A DNA stretch of 64,000 nucleotides from NCBI RefSeq assembly GCF_932294415.1, contig NC_065536.1:5280974-5344973 (forward strand), written 5' to 3'. Shown piece by piece: positions 49,466-60,745 of the stretch; positions within the stretch are counted from its first letter, which is position 1, and every line of letters begins with the position of its first letter. A model generated the notes under the pieces. That model was not told the origin of the DNA, did no database searches, and worked only from the letters and a program-made list of their open reading frames with translations. The DNA is from Quercus robur (taxonomy: Eukaryota > Streptophyta > Magnoliopsida > Fagales > Fagaceae). Both the position numbers and the translations under genes were made by a program.

Positions 49466-50231
49466 GGGGAACGGAAAATAATAACTTGCAATGAGAGGAG
49501 CTAGTATCTCATGCGCCAGGCGCATGAGAGGTTTTTCCCAATGAGAGATCCAAAAAATATGGACCCTGAAACAAGATGGTAGAGAAAGAAAAAGTGCTTG
49601 AAACACACATGCAAGCTAAGCTATAGGGCATCTGAGTTCCTCTGGCTTACGCATCCAACAATAGAGACAACTCAGCTCTATTGTTCTCTCTCCCTCATTT
49701 TTCAGGAACCCTATATTATGTGTCATCTTTCCCTATTTATATCAGTGCAAGTAGTGGGCTTGTAATGATGGGCCCCTACTCTATCAAGTGTCCCATTACC
49801 TTTTTAGAATTATAGTGAAGATATGTGTCTAATTCATTGCTTTGGCTCGTGATTTGTGTCATTTCTTTGAGGGACATGCTTGGCTAGGGATGTATTCCCA
49901 AGTATTGTAATTTTTCAGTCACATGCCTTGGAGAAGTTATCCTCAGCAACGATGGCAAGCCAATTCTAGTGAAATTATCCTCAAGCGAGTGTTGTTGGTA
50001 TGAACTAAGCTCCTTGGTATATGACTCTTGGCTTGATAGGACTAGCCTAAGCGGGCCTCTTTTCTCTATTAGACCTTCTCCATTTTTCATTAGGCCATCA
50101 TCTAACGGCCCAATATTGGTAGGACAATTTATTACCCGGTCTATATCATGGGAATATACAACACCCCACTCACATTGGAGTGGACCCTACAAGTGTGGGA
50201 TTGAGTGATTGATCCCTATGCAAGTGGGATG
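48896..50231. other. Spacer between the two Harbinger elements, LTR-like in part
   Basis: The part at about 49,600-50,215 has a CTATTTATATCAGTG promoter-like motif and a CATGGGAATATACAACACCCC end that look like an LTR, but no borders are clear. A (TA)n run is at 49,439-49,462. No gene is seen. Confidence 0.35.
49507..49529. repeat. 23-bp palindrome
   Basis: Eleven-base arms TCTCATGCGCC and GGCGCATGAGA around a single A, in otherwise AT-rich spacer. Confidence 0.9.
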
Positions 50232-50342
50232 TTAGAGCATTTGCAGCAGTGGAGCTAAAAAGCTATGATGCTATTTTAGCTCCACCAATATTGCAAAACA
50301 AGCTCACAGCAGTGGAGCCAAAGCCAAAATATTTGGCTGATT

Positions 50343-50382
50343 TGCTACAGTGCACATCTATAGATAGATGTGCACTGTAGCA
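50343..50382. promoter_or_regulatory. Perfect subterminal hairpin of the deleted Harbinger
   Basis: Same 18-base arm as at 48,745, loop TAGA, perfect complement at 50,365-50,382. The arms are identical to those of the larger element; only the loop differs. Confidence 0.92.
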
Positions 50383-51185
50383 CTCATCTAAAAAAAAATA
50401 ATAATTTTTTAAGCAGCCACCTGATTAAAATAATCACCCCTTCCCCTTTTCTTTCATTCTTTTATTTTCTATCTCCTTCAGTCCTTCACCGTCGCTCTCA
50501 AGCTTCTTCTCCCTCACTCTCATCTCCCAAATCACTCCTGCCTCACTCATCACCGTTGCCGCCACAGACCAGCCCAGCCCACGCCGTCCCTCGCCGTCCC
50601 AGCCCAGCCCAGCCCACACCGTCCCAGCCGCATCTCCCTCACTCCTCTCTCTCACCCATCGCACTCACTCCTCTCCCAAATCACCCACACCGTGCCTCTC
50701 TTTCTCTCCCAAATCACTCCTCTCCCAAATCACCCATCATCAAGCTCTCATCCTCTCGACCCAGCCGTCCCAAGGCCCCAAATCACTCACCGTCGCTCCT
50801 CTCTCACCGTCACGCTCTCTCTCTCGTCTCTCACTCCTCTGTTGACTGGGTTTGATTGTGAGATCGGATTGACGGGGTTTGATTGTTTCATGGTTGTGCT
50901 CCGATGGTTTTTGTGGTTGCTCCGGTGAGTTTCGTGGTTGTGAGATCGGATTTGTGGGCTGGTGGGGCGACGGTGTTGTGGTTTGTGGTGGGGCGACGGC
51001 CGTTGTGGATTCGTGGTGGTCATAGCGTGGGTTTGTGGAGGTGGGGTTGTGGGGCTGGGATTATGGAGGTGTGGTTGTGGGTTTGGGATTGTGGAGGTGG
51101 GTTGTGCTGTGGATTTGCTTCAAACGAAAGAGAAGAAGAGTCCAGAGAGAAAGAGAAGAACAAATAGAGAAATGAATAATAAAAA

Positions 51186-51275
51186 AATTTAGATATATTA
51201 TTTTAAGTAGTGGGATATATTATTTTATTGTAGTGGTTATATTATTTTATTGTGATGTTTATATTATTTAATTGT
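51186..51275 (-). repeat. 22-bp-period subterminal array of the deleted Harbinger
   Basis: On the minus strand the CAATAAAATAATAT-type unit recurs with unit ends at 51,230, 51,252 and 51,274, again a 22-bp period, with a further degenerate unit beyond. Confidence 0.78.
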
Positions 51276-51390
51276 GTTGAAAGCTAAAATAGATTCACTG
51301 CTGTAGCATGTGTGTAGGTAAAATAGATAAAGTAACTTTTGGTGGAGCTAAATTGCTAAAAATTTAGCTCCACTGCTGTGGATGCTCTTA

Positions 51391-53386
51391 TATATCTTGT
51401 TGATAGAAAATATTGCCTCTCAACTTAATAGGTTCCAGATAGAGGTGATGGCTTTTAATTTATTGTTCAGGGGTTCAAATGAATCCTGTGACTTCACAAA
51501 AAAATTATTAGTTGATTTTATGCTTAAAATATTTTTGCATACATTGGCTGAAATCTTGCACACCCTGATCACAGATCAGTACAACCTAAAACTAAACAAC
51601 AACTAGACATTTAGTGTATTATGTATGTTAGTATGTAATGGAAGAAAAAAAATAGTAAAGTTAGCAATTGTTCAAATATTTGATTGGTTAAGTAGACACT
51701 TAGTGTAATATTTATGTATGGATGAATATGGATGTGTGGGTTTATAAATAATATAGTGTTAGTGGATTGCATGTTGTCATTTTAGTTTAAAATATTTTAT
51801 AAAAATAATGACAATTGCATAAAAATAAATAAATAAATGTTATACAAACTTAACAAAATCAAATGGTCACACCTAACGACATTGACAATAGAGAATAAAA
51901 ACTGATAATAAATTATCATGTAACGATTTTAAAATATGAAAATTTGTAGAAGTTGTAAAATTTCATATATTTGCATTTTTTTATGACTTGATATATTCAA
52001 GTTTTTTTTTAATTAAATTTTGTTTAATTTAAATTTTTTAACGACTCTGAAAAAATTTTCTAAAACCGCCACTAATTCCAGAGTTTAAGAAAATTAATAT
52101 TTGGTGCAACAGTAGCAGCCAATATCCTTCTCTATGAATTATTTCATAATAGAGAAATTTATAACCATGATGGTAGCATAGCCTAATAATGTTAGGCAAT
52201 GGCCACTAAAAAATGTACCTTTCTGCAAGCACTGCAGAACCCTCTTCAAACAACTCCTCCACAACCCCAACAGCAGAAAGCTTATTTGTTAATTTATTTA
52301 TAAAAGTCTGCCCTTTCTTCCCAAAGAGTAGAGTGCTGGGCATATTATATTATGCAGACCACTTTAAGAAATGGGGGAGGCAACTAAAAACTCTATACAA
52401 GGAAAGTGGGATTGGGATCTCATATTCTCATGTTATTTTAAATCCCACTTTTTTTACATGTGCATCTGATAGCCATTAACTGTGGTGGGTACTGATTGGC
52501 AAACTTTCTTAGAGCACGTTTGTGCTAGCTTATATGTTCATATTCTTTCATAAATTTTGATCAGGACTTTTATAAGGTAGGTTTTCATTTGATATCCTAT
52601 CCCAATCATAAGTTTCATAAGGGGTTGAAGTAGAAATCATGGTCCATTTTGTGGTGACCTTAAAGATGTTGGACACCATTTTTTTGACCTTGTTGATTAT
52701 GTGACTCTTTGTGTTGGCCCAAATGATTAGACTTTTTTAACATGTAAAGGATTTTTCTTTTTTTAAACATCTTTCTTTTTCCATAGTCATGTCTGTCTAC
52801 TTATCATTGGCTCTAGTTAAATGACAGTTACAGCATATCTAGTTTTGTATTCACCGACTCTACTCAACATGGTTGTAGGGCTAGTATAAAATTGTTGGCC
52901 AAAATTTTCTTTACATGTTAATATCTTAGGTTCTTCAATCAAATTCAATTATATGGTTGTATTGACCAATACAATGCAAGCAATGTATTATTTTTTCCAA
53001 GGATGAATAAATTCAACTATATATGTGATTTATTGGCCAATGTAAACACATGATTAAATTTAATTAAAAACTTAAAAATACAATACCTAAGGAACTGTAC
53101 TGTACGTAAGTGAGTAGAACAACTAACTTGTTTGCTTCAAACGTCACGTTGAACTTGGTAATTATTTTATCATCTCTATGAGTGGGGGATTTGTATATTC
53201 AATGCAGCTCTTTAGCCTCTCCAATAAAAGCTGAAGGAGGGGCACGCTTCTTACCACTCATAGGATAGGTGGTAATGCACTTCCTTTGGATTTCTATATT
53301 TATGGGTTTCAATAATGTACTGTTTGATATTTTTATATTTTAATGGTCCCCCAAAGGTTTGCTTAGGACTGAACTTTGTGAATTTC
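51391..53386. other. AT-rich spacer upstream of the WAK-like gene
   Basis: A frame at 52,213-52,479 (TTPTAESLFVNLF...) has no recognisable domain. I see no gene or clear transposon ends. Confidence 0.45.
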
Positions 53387-53394
53387 TATATATA
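53387..53394 (+). promoter_or_regulatory. Likely TATA box of the WAK-like gene
   Basis: TATATATA followed by CACAC lies 58 bases before the chosen ATG, a normal plant promoter distance with a short pyrimidine-rich leader between. Confidence 0.55.
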
Positions 53395-53451
53395 CACACT
53401 TTCCTCTTTGAACTTCTTGCTTCTCTAAGTGTTTTCCCTATAGTCTTAACA

Positions 53452-54084
53452 ATGAACACTTTAGTGAGGATGGTTATGATGTTTCTTTTTCTCATTTTAG
53501 TAACCCATGTGTCAGAAGCATACAATAATTGCCCTAAATGTGGCAGCATTGATGTTCCATACCCTCTTAGCACTGATGACAACTGTGGAGACCTTAGGTA
53601 TAAAGTCTATTGCAACAATGGCATTCTTGAGTTCTTGTCAGCTAGAGGGTTTTACTACAAGATCCTCAGTATTAATCCAAGTGCTTATAAGCTCATTATA
53701 AGCCCACCCCCAATACAGAAAGACACATGCTATTCTTCTGATCTCAGTTCAGGAGGGTTAAAGCTTGATGAGAACTTGCCCTTCAACATATCAACTCATA
53801 ACACTGTCATGTTGTTTAATTGCTCTGAACGCATTATTCGATCGCCTCTGAATTGTTCTTCAATCAGCTTTTGTAGGCAGTTTGAGAACAATGTGGAGGA
53901 GGGACTTGGGTGTAAGAATACCCTTTGCTGCCATTACTTGAAAGATTCTGCCATGACTTCACATATGATTAGGCTCAGGGTTGGAGGGTGCACTGCTTAT
54001 ACTTCAATGGTGGATATGAAGCTTGGATCTTCTTTTGATTCATGGACCTACGGTATTGAGCTGCAATGGGTGCCCCCCAATTGA
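53452..54084 (+). CDS. WAK-like galacturonan-binding (GUB_WAK_bind) secreted protein, no kinase
   Basis: The protein resembles the extracellular half of WAK-like receptor kinases (WAKL15/WAKL20 type), which bind cell-wall pectin. The ATG at 53,452 gives 210 aa with a hydrophobic signal peptide (about 1-23, ending VSEA). The domain opens with NCPKCGSIDVPYPLS and CGD (about 26-46), then conserved LPFNIS, MLFNCS and SPLNCSS blocks (N-glycosylation sites N112, N123, N134). CTAYTS follows and it ends at GIELQWVPP. In relatives this last motif leads on to a transmembrane segment and a kinase; here TGA follows two residues later and no kinase is seen in the next 2 kb. It may encode a soluble wall-binding protein, or be a truncated receptor. 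The many paired cysteines support an extracellular fold. Confidence 0.8.
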   Translation: MNTLVRMVMMFLFLILVTHVSEAYNNCPKCGSIDVPYPLSTDDNCGDLRYKVYCNNGILEFLSARGFYYKILSINPSAYKLIISPPPIQKDTCYSSDLSSGGLKLDENLPFNISTHNTVMLFNCSERIIRSPLNCSSISFCRQFENNVEEGLGCKNTLCCHYLKDSAMTSHMIRLRVGGCTAYTSMVDMKLGSSFDSWTYGIELQWVPPN

Positions 54085-55542
54085 TTTTGGCTATAAGGCC
54101 TCGAAAAGTATGTTGTGCATCTGACATATATATTATCTCTCTTTTAAATATGTGAGGTATTTACCACATAAAACTCACATATTATAAGAAAGATTATGTA
54201 TATATTGAATGCATGAAATAATTATTTGATAGGCAACATGCATAGTTAGAAGTATCAAATAAAGTTGTTGGTATTTTAATTCTATGCTTTTATTGTCATA
54301 GTATTTAGTGGACCAGTGTTTTCTAGTTGGATTTTGTGCTTCATGATTGGTCACAAGCCACATTAAAGAGGGAAATAGGGGAGCCAAATACTTAGTATTG
54401 CGTTGGCTTTCGCAATTATGTAGTGTTTGATGTGTTAGCTATTGTGTCTCAATCACGTGGATTTGTTGCTTCTTCCCACTTGCTCTATATAGTCTAGTAT
54501 GGGTCTTCTTGTTTGGCTTTTCTTAATGTTGGTAGTCAAATAAATTACTATTTCATTCATAACTTGTGTACTTTTTAATTATATTATCACAGTGTGCATT
54601 AGATGATCTATGTGCTGAATCACTTCCACAATGCTTGGGATTATTTCTCTAGTCTTTATCACTGTTATCATTGGACAGACGGGCTAAAGGAATTGGGTTT
54701 TAACATCTTTGCACTGTTACATATTTATATAAGAGAAAATCATATTTCACACTCGCTATTTCATATTCTGTACACACTTCCTTTGAAATCATGTTTTAAA
54801 ATACGATTTTAGTTAAAATTATAAAATAGTGAAATCGTATTTTGAAAAATAAAATTCTCAACTTTAGCTGAAATTGTGTTTTCAAAACACAATTTCAGTT
54901 TACGTGATAGCATATGTACGGTTATGTGTACGATGAGTGTGTAATAATAAAAGTGTGATAACTATTACCCTTTGTAGAACTACTATTTTGGTCCGCTATT
55001 TTTGCCGTGGTTTCAATTTTTTTTTTTTTTTGGTCATGGTTTCAATTATTGTTTCAATTTTATCTATCAACTGTCAAAATATATTCAATTTAATAGGGAA
55101 AATTTCCACTGAGTTGGCAAGAAATTTGGTTTAATGTGAAAACATTTTACTAAGGTCATGCACCAAAGATAAATATGTAAATAATGAAAAAAAAAAAATT
55201 ATGGCTTTTAAAGTGAAACATTTCCCTTCATTTTCCCTCTAATGCTATGTGGCGTTACAATTTTTTTTTTCTGAGTAAATAAAAATATTTATTAGAACAC
55301 ACACAAAAATAGTAATACTAGTGTTTTAAACCGAATTTATAATACATTACATAACCAAAGTAAGTTATATTGATTCTAAAGTTTACAAATTGATTGGAAA
55401 AAAAATTCCATGTCAAGTGTCAACAAAGAGAAACTTATATTGCATTTATCAAACTCAAAAATTTATTCAACCGTGACAATGTTTTGATTAACTTTTCATA
55501 AGATATTGAATAGTTACAGACTTACAGCTAAATGATTTGCGA

Positions 55543-55588
<46 letters not shown>

Positions 55589-57738
55589 GCTTAAGATAGT
55601 TTCTTCTTGGTAGGGCCCATTTTTTCACAAAAATACGAGGCCCAATATTGCGAATTTCATGTCCAAATGTTCCTGGGCCCATTATTCTTATTTTTATCTA
55701 CCTCTCCATATGGCCAATGCTCACTTGAGAAGCCTATTGGAATATTTGGGGAGATGTGGTTTGGAAGGCAAAAGAGAGATTTTTTCATGCACCCTTGGGC
55801 TCAAGGAATTTGTAAATGGGCTTGAAACATTTGCAAGACTCATGAGCTCATTGGGATGCAAGTGCAAGCCTAGTACATGGGGAAGTTGGTTTAATTCTAT
55901 TGTAACACCCATGAATTTCAGCAAAAATACGAAACACCCTAATTAGCAAGGAAATATAATGCTTGCCCATCACTATTTATGCTTACTTAACACAATCCCT
56001 TGAATTTAGTAGCTTCATAGGGTGTCAATCATTTTAGGGAAACAAACTAAGAAGAATTTAGCCAACTAATTTACCCAAATTAGCATCAATCCATATTGTT
56101 TCAATCTCTCATCAAACCCCCTACTCATGATTGTACTACCCCTAAAAAAATCCAGGAAAACAATCCTTACTTCTTGTGATTTTTGACATTTTTTTTTTTT
56201 TTAACTTCTATAAAGGCGTAGCAAATGGAAGCATTAACTCAAGATTTCACTTACCAAATATATTGCATTTAGTCTCTCTTACTAAGATTATCCTCTTTAT
56301 GGTCTAGTAAAGCAAACCGTAGTTGTTAGTGGGTTATAGGATTAACTCCATCATTTGTGAGCTTATTGTGGCTTCCAAGATATGTCATTAGCCTTCATCA
56401 CTATGATTGTTGATGTGAGTAGCAGGCTTTGCTCTCCAGTTTAAACTTAGGTCCATAAACTAAGTCCATCTAAACACGACACATGAAGAGGAGACAAAAT
56501 GACCTTAAAACTTATAATTATTGTTCATTTATTTTATAGGAACCACTAGGATTTTGGACATTGTTGAGATAAAACATCAAAGCCAACAATTCTATGTGAC
56601 TTTTATCCTCTAAGTGATCATGATGTCAATTTTACAAAGCATCCTTACCTAGTCACTCATGTCAAAAAAAAAAAAAAAAAACATGTTATTATACCCCACA
56701 TAATATTGAAGGTATTTAACACTTGTAACCAAATAATAATTATCTCATGTATTTTGTATGTATGCAATCTCTTTTATAATATGTGAATGTCATATTGTGT
56801 GTAATCCACATATTTGTAAAAAACATAATGCATATATCGGATGTATGAGATACTTTCTCCCTAATCGTGACTATACATTTTTTCTCCTTTTATATATAAG
56901 AAGGAATAATAATAAGGTTTGAGGTAAGTCTAGACAGATCTCCACAGTTCAGATTTAAATTGTCATCGCTATAGACAGTCACTATCAAGTACCCTCCTTG
57001 ACCATTAGCTGCAATTGTCCATAACCCCAACAATTCTTAATTCCTCACGAACTAGAGGAGCTGCCCCATCAGTGTACCTCCTTACAAATGTGATTGCAGA
57101 GTAGTATGGCTATTACTAGGATTGGGCCCAGGCCTGCATGACGCCAGGATAATTGCATAACAGGCTTTATGGGCCAGTCTAGTACTTTGACATTTTCACA
57201 ATTTGAGAATTGTGCTACACTTTGAATGGCAATGAGGATTGAGGACCTTAATGATGTCTCTCATTTTTCCCCCTTACAGATGATAAAATAAATTGATTTT
57301 TTTTTTTTTTTGGCCTTTCCATATCTTTATAAAGGACATAGATAGAATAAAATGACAGAAAAAATGCAAGTGACATAGAGATATTGCACCATGCAATATT
57401 GCTAACAGAGATTGGACTACATTCTTTTCCTTTTATTAAAAAAAAAATGGAAGACCTTTGAAAAAGAAATGAAAAGAAGATAAAGATAAAGAAAACATGA
57501 AGGCCTTAACGGGAGATTTGGAAGTAGTGAATGTGGGCATATAGGGACTGCTTTAAATTGAAACTGTTCAATTTGAATCTGAATAGCAGAAGAGAAGAAG
57601 TTTTTCTAAAAAATATTAAATTCTGTAAGGAGGTGTAAAACTCGTGTTTTACCACTCCAATCCAACATACTACATCATCTTATCACATATTTAAGAATAA
57701 GCACAACTGCACCCAATCAATTCTATTACCCATGTAAA

Positions 57739-57772
<34 letters not shown>

Positions 57773-59069
57773 TCTATTACCCATGTATCTAACCAAATTA
57801 GGAGTTTATTTAGATGTTATTAAGTGTGATAGAATGTATTGAAATTTAAGTAAAACACTATTGTAGCAATCTCTTATTAAGTTTTTATTTTTACCTCAAC
57901 TTAAGTTACACACTTTCCTCAACCCAAAAAAAAAAAAAAAAAAAAAGAAAAGCTTAAGTTATTTACAGGCCCACTTCTTTTTATAAAATAATAGAAATTG
58001 GACTTTTCAACTGTTTGTCTAGCAATCTAATTTATGTGAGCAATATGTGGGTTCCAATTAACTTAACTAGTAAAGTCTCTAATGGTTAAATGAGAGATCT
58101 ATGGTTCAATTCCCACCTACATCAAAAACCGATTGGTGTCTTTATCTAATGATAAAGAGCTATCACTAGAAGCAGATACTATAAGTTGAAATTCTCTAAA
58201 AAAAAAAAAAAAAAAAATTATGTGAGCAATATTAAAATATGGCTTGGCTTGCATTTGGACTGTGCACCCAACATAATAAACATTAATAATAATTGATAAT
58301 TTGTTTTCTTTTTCAAGGTTAACAATTGAAAATATGTTTTTTTCTTCTTTAATGTTTGTTTGTTGATTAATCCAATAAATTATCATCATTAATTTTATTG
58401 TGACTTTGTTCAATATGTTTGGCATTTTTTTTTTTAAGACTAACTTATGACACAATAGAACTATTTAATATGGAATAATGAACATTTATTTTAATTTGTA
58501 TTCGTAAATTATGAGAAAGTCAATTGCAAAGTTTGATTTTATTTCAAAAGAAAAAAATATAAATAATTCACAAGCCAATGTTTGATGTTCAAACATTGCC
58601 AAACTCTATTATTAATGTCCCAAATTTTGAAAATTCTTCAAAGAAAATTGAAAAATCACCACGGCACCAAGTATCAATCTAACTTTGGTTTATACTTTGG
58701 CCCCCTCAAATTCAAATTCTGGTTCCGTCCATGTTAGTACCTTTGCCAGCTGCGGAACTCATTGCCTGCTCTACTAGGAGCCAGGAGGGAATTGTGCGGC
58801 ACCTTATAATGGAGAAATAAATTCATACATGTTGTGTAAAGTTTAAGTAAATGTTTATTTAAGAATAAATATTTTCCTTTTACCTTTTGAGTTCTTGAAT
58901 TCAAAATATTTTTTATTTTCGTTTTGATAATGGAGAAATAACATTAATAATAGTAGTTAGGAAGTAATAAAGATTATGCTTTAGAAATATAATAAAATTG
59001 AGCAAAAGAATACGGCTGACTTTGAGTAATCTTTTAAAAATTCATAACCGACCCTAAAATCTCGGGACT
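54085..59069. other. Long AT-rich spacer, no gene recognised
   Basis: Contains a palindromic MITE-like stretch around 54,715-54,970 (CGATTTTAGT and ATTTCAGT blocks mirrored), a (GT)n(GA)n microsatellite at 55,541-55,584, an (AAT)n microsatellite at about 57,739-57,770 and a transposon-end-like GGCCCCCTCAAATTC (58,700). A short frame at 55,659-55,946 lacks any domain. An ATATTTATTAGAACACA motif at 55,286 also occurs at 31,649. Confidence 0.45.
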
Positions 59070-59495
59070 AAGGATGTGTTTGTTTGGAGATGAAATAGGG
59101 TGGATGAAAAACTTTGGAGAGAAAATGGAAATGAAAACTTTTTTGGAGCGTGTTTGGTTGAGTGGGGAGTAAATAAAATAAATGGTAGGTCCCAGGTGTT
59201 TTCTGCCTTGGTCCACCAAAAAATTTTCTCTCCAAAATGAGGAGAAAACTGAAGGGAGAAAATGAGGTTACTTAATGGATGAAAATGTTCATGAATAAAT
59301 TTATACAAACTCACTTTTTAACAAGGGTATATGTGTAAATTTATATAAACTTACTTTTCCCATCCCTTGACTTTTCCACTCTCAACCAAACAAAAATGAG
59401 TGAAATTAAAATCTTTTTTATCCTCCCACTTTTTCATCCTCCCACCATTTTCTATCTTCCCACTTTTTCACCTCTCCAACCAAATGGACCCTAAG
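59070..59495. mobile_element. hAT-like MITE of about 0.4 kb
   Basis: The left end GGATGTGTTTGTTTGGAGA and the right end CTCCAACCAAATGGACCCTAA are imperfect inverted repeats, followed inward by mirrored GGTGGATGAAAAA/TTTTTCATCC blocks. No clean target duplication. Confidence 0.5.
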
Positions 59496-59796
59496 AATTT
59501 GATTTTGTTGTTGTTGTAGTATTTTAACCATGCAGATTTTGTTTTGTTTTATAAGTTGTTGTAGTTGTAGCATTTTCATATCAAATAATAAAAATGAATA
59601 TATTGGCAACTTAAATGTAAAATTGTGGGAATTAATATAAACGATAAGGAGTTAATTAAATGTGTACTCTCACATTAATAAGGGGAGAGAGAGAGAGAGA
59701 GAGTGAAAGACTCCTCTATTATTTCTGTGTGGTGATTAATGAGTTGAAATGTATTAGAGGAAATGTTGAAGCAGATAAATGCATAAGGAAAATGAG

Positions 59797-60209
59797 CAGT
59801 GGCAGAGCCAGGAATTTATCTTTGTGGGGGCCATATATAATTTTTTTTTTTTTTTGTGTATGAAATGTAAAATAGTAATATACAATACATCATAACTCAA
59901 TTTTTTCCCTTTTATTTGTTCAGATAATTGTTAAAATACCTATATGTTCATTTTAAAGATAATGAATGTTTAATTATTGTAATTTATTTATACGTGTATT
60001 TATAGATTGTATTTTATTTAAATGAAAATTATATTTATTTTTAGACTTTCTTAAATATGTATGTATATTATTAGGTATGGGAGCAAAAATAATAAGGTTA
60101 TTTGAAAATTATCAAATTATTTAAAATATTTTCCAAAAAAAAAATTATTTTTTTCAAAAATTTTGGGGTGGCCCAAGTCCCCCTTGGTCATCAAGTGACT
60201 CCGCCACTG
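59797..60209. mobile_element. hAT-superfamily MITE with perfect 8-bp target duplication
   Basis: It begins CAGTGGCAGAGCC and ends GACTCCGCCACTG, inverted termini typical of Tip100-like hAT elements. AAAATGAG flanks it on both sides (59,789-59,796 and 60,210-60,217). The interior is AT-rich without coding sense. Confidence 0.9.
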
Positions 60210-60309
60210 AAAATGAGGAAGATAAAGGGAGAAGGTAAATATATATTTTTGTTCTCATTTAATGTCTCTCCCCCCAAAAAAAATTACTATTGGTAAAAAT
60301 ATTTATGGA

Positions 60310-60745
60310 ATGTGTAGTGCTTGTCATGTCGGTCTGTATGTTCTTTTATGACACTTCTGCTTCCCCAGGTCCATAAATGGATCACTTCAAATATTAAGCT
60401 AGTTTTGGATTCTCTCTCTTGATGGGATTTTGGGTTTGTCCGTAAAGAAACAAAATTTTGACTTACAATTTGACCCGTTGGATGGCAGTTTGTAATTCTG
60501 ATGGGCCTTCTCTCATCTCCTCTCAACCTCCATGACCGTGACCATGGATCCTTCCCTTGAGGTTAGAGATGGGCCGGACCCTTTGTCTCCCTTTCTCTCA
60601 ATACTGTATACTCATTAAAAACAAAAACACAAAAACAAAAACAAAAAAAAACCAGTAACAAAGAAATATGGTTTTCTGCTATTGTTTCATGTTGCATGTT
60701 GCAAGCTGTGCTTTGCTTGTGTACTTAGAACTAGTTAATCTGTCA
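60310..60745 (+). repeat. Dispersed repeat, copy 2
   Basis: Partner of 36,525-37,000. Relative to that copy it has an extra segment near 60,503-60,558 and lacks the stretch corresponding to about 36,560-36,640. Confidence 0.8.

Larger units (their letters stand above)
50235..51387 (+). mobile_element. Deleted, non-autonomous Harbinger relative
   Basis: The ends GAGCATTTGCAGCAGTGGAG and CTCCACTGCTGTGGATGCTC are inverted repeats, flanked by TTA at 50,232-50,234 and 51,388-51,390. It is the same family as 43,999-48,892 in reverse orientation. Its left part matches that element's leader end, including the hairpin and the Pro/Ser-coding CT-rich stretch; its right part matches the 22-bp array end. 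Both genes are gone. A G/T-rich segment (about 50,830-51,115) lies in their place. Confidence 0.92.

Noticed and set aside
55659..55946. 95-codon frame in the right spacer
   Set aside because: No domain, no splice context and overlapping open frames on both strands; not supported as a gene.
59683..59703. Short GA tract as a possible regulatory GAGA element
   Set aside because: No nearby gene in a suitable position; it is better seen as a microsatellite.
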